Assembly (NCBI RefSeq): GCF_033807575.1
Contig: NC_084727.1
Location: 3,658,001 to 3,722,000, forward strand
Reading direction: 5' to 3'
Length of the DNA stretch: 64,000 bases
DNA from: Cydia pomonella
Lineage: Eukaryota; Arthropoda; Insecta; Lepidoptera; Tortricidae
Shown here piece after piece: positions 60,498 to 64,000 of the stretch (its first letter is position 1; each line of letters begins with the position of its first letter). A program made the translations under genes and the position numbers. The notes beneath the pieces were generated by a model that did not search any database, was not told the DNA's origin, and saw only the letters and a program-made list of their open reading frames with translations.

Positions 60498-63402
60498 ATG
60501 TCTAATAATAGCCTGTTTTTAAAGTCTGGCTTTGTACGAGCGCCTCTGCAGAACGGCGTTGGCCGCTACGTATGCCAATTGCAAAGGATTGTGCTTAAAT
60601 TCTGTAAAAGTCATGGCAGCAGCCGCGGTATGAGGTGAGATTCTTTTTAGCCTGATCCACACTGAGTGAGCATACGCGCGAGGCAATTTACTCACGCACA
60701 AAACGGCCAGTGTAGCCGTGCCTCGGCCGAGGCGGCGCTTAGTAGGTCACACGAGAGGTCTTTACGAGATATTTATAACTAACCACCAAGCGACACTAAA
60801 AACATGTTTACACTGTATTTTCAATAATATTTCGCATAATGAATAGCTCAAAACTGTATAAAACATAACGGCTATTCCAATCAATTGACCATAATATTAT
60901 TGCAGTGACTGTACCTTAGTCCATTGTAAATATCAAAAAGAAATTTTAATGAGTTCTGTATTATTTATTTATTTTTGCTTTTTTTATTTTTAGTATTTAT
61001 TTATCTATATTAATAGATGCATTAGCATAGGCAGCTTATAGCTGATATGTGCACATCAATGTCCTGAACTTGTGTTTTGTCCATTTATAAAATGTGTGTA
61101 GTCTGTTTTTAAAAGAGTTCACTGAATGCACTGATTATGGATTTGGACAAACTGTTCCACACTTTCACAATGAGGTTGGACCGGAAATGTCGTCTATTAC
61201 ATTAGCTTTAAATATTGTTCTCTTATAGGGACTTCATAGAGCAAGATCTGGTGGAGTTTGCACGGGAGAACCCGGGTGTGGTGGTGTACCTTAAACCGCG
61301 GCGCCACCGCTCCCCAGTCGTAGTCGGGGAGTACTGTAAGTTAAAATAGAACTTTAAAAATATAATAATTTTTTTAAACATTGCCTAAAAAATCCGTTAT
61401 TTCATTACTATATATACTATAAAATCTACATATTAGCCGGGTCCACTCAGAGCGAGCATACGAGCAAGCCAATTTCCTCATGCACAAACTGGTCAGTGTG
61501 CGTTTTCTCGCCCGAGCGCGCCGCCTCGGCCGAGGCACGTCTACACTGGTCGGTTTGTGCGTGAGGAAATTGCCTCGCACGTACGTGCTCGCTCGCTCGC
61601 TCTGTGTGGACCCGCCTATTTAGGTTCGTCTTTTACGTCTCTAAAAAGTGGTCTAAGATTTCAATTTTAAAGTAATTAACACAAAAGTTATGGTCAGAAA
61701 ACCAGTTTTTTTGCCTATAATTGTTCAACTTTGATGCCAAATGCCAAATATCTCGAAAACAGTGAACAATGAAGTAAATATGGGATACAATATTGCTTAA
61801 AGCCGTTGCTGTTAATATAATAAGCTACAAAAACCATTCGAAAACTGAGGGATTCAGATCGAAGGTAATTAGCGTTAGGGAGCCCCTTAATAACTTACCT
61901 AGTAAAAAAGCATCCTACACATTAAATGATTTTTTTAACGATATTGTGAATGAATAATGTTACCAGCACAGATAATACTGGGAAAAAGATTACAAGAAAC
62001 ACCAATATAAATCATACACCAGCCCCTTTGAATTGGCTTATGCCTATGATACATGTTTGCTCCTAGGTTATGTATATTGCTATGCCCTTCCAAGGCGTTC
62101 CATGGCTGCCATTCCTTAACCCACCAAAGGAGCGGCAGCTGACGTCCACCACTATACAAGTTTTCGCCCGGGAGGCGATTGGCCTTGGAAATCTGTTCCT
62201 GGCTCACGGTCTAATCATTCCACGCAAACGATGTCACAGCAATAGGTAGTTTCCTATAATTTATTAGACAAGTACAACTAACAAACATTATACCTCCAGT
62301 AAACGGCGACCGCGTCTGGATGAACATGGGGAACAAGCAGCATTCAGAAATCACCAAATGGATCGAAGTTCTCCGCACCCAACAGGGCGACGTGTCTAAC
62401 ACTCGGCTCCGGAAGTATCAGCACACGGAGCACCCGTCCATACAGGGTGCCTGGACACCTTGGACGTTTAAAGTGCCCGAACTTAATACTGCTACTCTGC
62501 CGGATGCTGAGTTCGGAAGGAATGACAGGTATTTCATAATGCTTTGATGTCTTTTTCATTTCCTTCCACACAGCGTGATTCTGTCAGTGGCGTAGTAAGG
62601 CGTACCAAATGGATGGAAGTTCTCCGCGCTCAACAGGGAGACGTGTCTAATACCCCTCCGGAAATACAGCACAGGATCACCCGTCCATACACAGCGCCTG
62701 GACACCTTGGACCTTTAAGGCACCTGAACTTACTTACTGCTACTCGGCCGGATGCGGAGTTCGGAAGGAAAGACAGGTATTTCATACTTATATGCCCACT
62801 GTTTTGATGTATTTTTCATTACCTTCCACATAGCGTGATTCTGTCAGTGGCGTAGCTAGGCGTACTAAATGGATGGAAGTTCTCCGCGCTCAACAGGGAG
62901 ACGTGTCTAATACCCGTCTCCGGAAGGAAATACAGCACAGGATCACCCGTCTATACAGGGTGCTTGGTTTGGACGCCTTGGACATTTTAAAGTGCCTGAA
63001 GTTAATGCTGCCACGCTTCCATATGCAGAGTTCGGAAGGAATGACAGGTATTTCATACTTATGTGCCCACTGTTTTGATGACTTTTTCATTACCTTCCAC
63101 ATAGCGTGATTCTGTCAGTGGTAGCTACGCTTCTAACTGGATGGAAGTTCTCCGCGCTCAACAGGGCTCGCTATACTCGTACCCACTGTTTTGATGTTTT
63201 TCCAATTTCCTTCCACATAGCGTGATTTGCTCTCAAGTATGTTGCTCTTGTTCTTGCATATGTTGAGAGAAAAGCAGGAAGCTCTTTGTTAATACTAACG
63301 TGTGCCTTTGTCCGCAGACTGCCGCGTTCGGCGACGGAGGAGCTGCGGCTGCTGTTCGAGAAGCAGAGGCTGGACGAGAAACAACTTAAGACTGGAGAAT
63401 AG
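60498..63402 (+). CDS. mRpL43: Mitochondrial ribosomal protein L43 (large subunit), four exons
   Basis: Exons 60498-60634, 61229-61335, 62300-62528 and 63318-63402 give 558 nt (185 residues plus TAG) with phases 2, 1 and 2 matching. The N-terminus (GFVRAPLQNGVGRYVCQLQR), then DLVEFARENPGVVVYLKPRR, and later HPSIQGAWTPW match the L43 family that I know from animals. This is a thioredoxin-fold protein of the mitochondrial large ribosomal subunit. The protein ends in a charged helix (EELRLLFEKQRLDEKQL). The start ATG is in a favourable context (AAAAATGTC). Introns are 594, 964 and 789 bp; intron 3 is mostly tandem copies of exon 3. It is divergent from the acyl-CoA-ligase-like gene, about 3 kb apart. 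Confidence 0.95.
60645..60760. mobile_element. Partial relative of the 61434 MITE
   Basis: Shares GAGGCAATTT.CTCACGCACA and CCTCGGCCGAGGCGGCG; it begins about 10 bp after the exon 1 donor. Confidence 0.55.
61434..61617. mobile_element. Palindromic MITE in mRpL43 intron 2
   Basis: GGGTCCACTCAGAGCGAGC at the left and its complement at the right, with a CCTCGGCCGAGG centre. A shorter relative is at 60645-60760 in intron 1. Confidence 0.7.
62605..62777 (+). pseudogene. mRpL43 exon 3 copy 1 (stop-free, phase-compatible)
   Basis: Period 251 bp. The copy keeps the donor GACAG|GTATTT. Using the AG of CTGTCAG (62587) as acceptor, the copy enters in phase 2, has no stop and leaves in phase 2, although two indels shift its middle third out of the L43 frame. 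Inclusion would insert about 63 residues, but nothing shows that it is used. Confidence 0.6.
62866..63048 (+). pseudogene. mRpL43 exon 3 copy 2
   Basis: 260 bp after copy 1. It keeps the GACAG|GTATTT donor and is open throughout, but indels leave it in the wrong exit phase. Confidence 0.7.
63137..63172 (+). pseudogene. mRpL43 exon 3 copy 3, truncated
   Basis: Only the TGGATGGAAGTTCTCCGCGC block and a few following bases remain before the sequence jumps to the inter-copy spacer. Confidence 0.65.
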
Positions 63403-63462
63403 ACTAAAAATATACACAAAATGTTACATAGGTCATGCAGAGATGTAGGCCGTGTTTCGACC

Positions 63463-63607
63463 AGAGGTGTGCGAAGATGTGTAGCAAGGGATGTGTTTGT
63501 TAAGAACCAATAGAATAACTTTATTTGTTTTCCTCGCTCAGCGTGCAGTGATTCTCTTGGTTCTTAAAGACACATCCTCGCTAAGCACCCCCGCACATCT
63601 CTGATGG
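63463..63607. mobile_element. Palindromic MITE after mRpL43
   Basis: CAGAGGTGTGCG...TTAAGAACC pairs with GGTTCTTAAAGAC...CACATCTCTG. Confidence 0.65.
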
Positions 63608-64000
63608 TAACGCATCCTTCGGTTCTTATTTATCTTTATTTGACTTTGGTCAAACAAAACCCCACAATCTACATTATTTAGTATTGGGTAATAAGTGATA
63701 ACTTTTGTTTATATACAATCAATCAATTTTTTTTGTGTTATGGCTCCATCAGTGTTGATGATTCTGCCAATGTCGAGGTTGGATAAGACACGGCTAGTAT
63801 ATGAATCTTATCATATTACGGTCATAGACAGTGTTCGGTGGAGTATCCGATCAATCTGCAAAGAAATACAAATTACCACTAACTAGCTCACAGACTACAT
63901 ACAGTTCAGTAGTGTCTAAATACAATAATAATTGTTATTTAAAAAAATAGAACACTATTCAACATCAGCAGGGGTCGGACAAAAAGTGCGGATGACGTCA

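Overview
This is a stretch of animal nuclear DNA, almost certainly from a moth or butterfly (Lepidoptera). The evidence is short GC-rich exons with GT-AG introns in an AT-rich background, tRNA-derived SINEs, palindromic MITE families of lepidopteran type, an RTE-type LINE tail, and insect-like protein sequences. All three genes below were assembled by hand from splice sites. In each case the phases match at every junction and the total length is a multiple of three.

Layout. (1) Positions 887-41207, plus strand: one large gene of 15 coding exons (1139 residues) for an acidic, then coiled-coil protein that I cannot name. Its first exon looks like a complete 413-codon ORF, but the stop codon is formed by the splice donor. 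(2) Positions 41208-47283: intergenic, with a SINE split by a 1.3 kb terminal-inverted-repeat element. (3) Positions 57445-47284, minus strand: an 11-exon gene (535 residues) of the adenylate-forming acyl-CoA ligase / luciferase-like family. (4) Positions 60498-63402, plus strand: a four-exon gene for mitochondrial ribosomal protein L43 (185 residues). The last two genes are divergent, about 3 kb apart.

The introns are packed with mobile DNA: nine copies of one tRNA-like SINE, a second SINE family, at least a dozen palindromic MITE families, an RTE LINE fragment with target duplication, and an internally deleted LTR-type retroelement. That retroelement keeps an intact gag frame ending in a canonical -1 frameshift heptamer.

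The most unusual pattern is a set of tandem 'exon echoes'. At five exons of the coiled-coil gene and one exon of mRpL43, the 3' part of the exon with its splice donor is repeated one to three times just downstream, with a different period at each site (about 118 to 323 bp). Most copies are broken. One mRpL43 copy is stop-free and has the phase of a cassette exon. I saw no CRISPR array, rRNA gene or independent tRNA gene.
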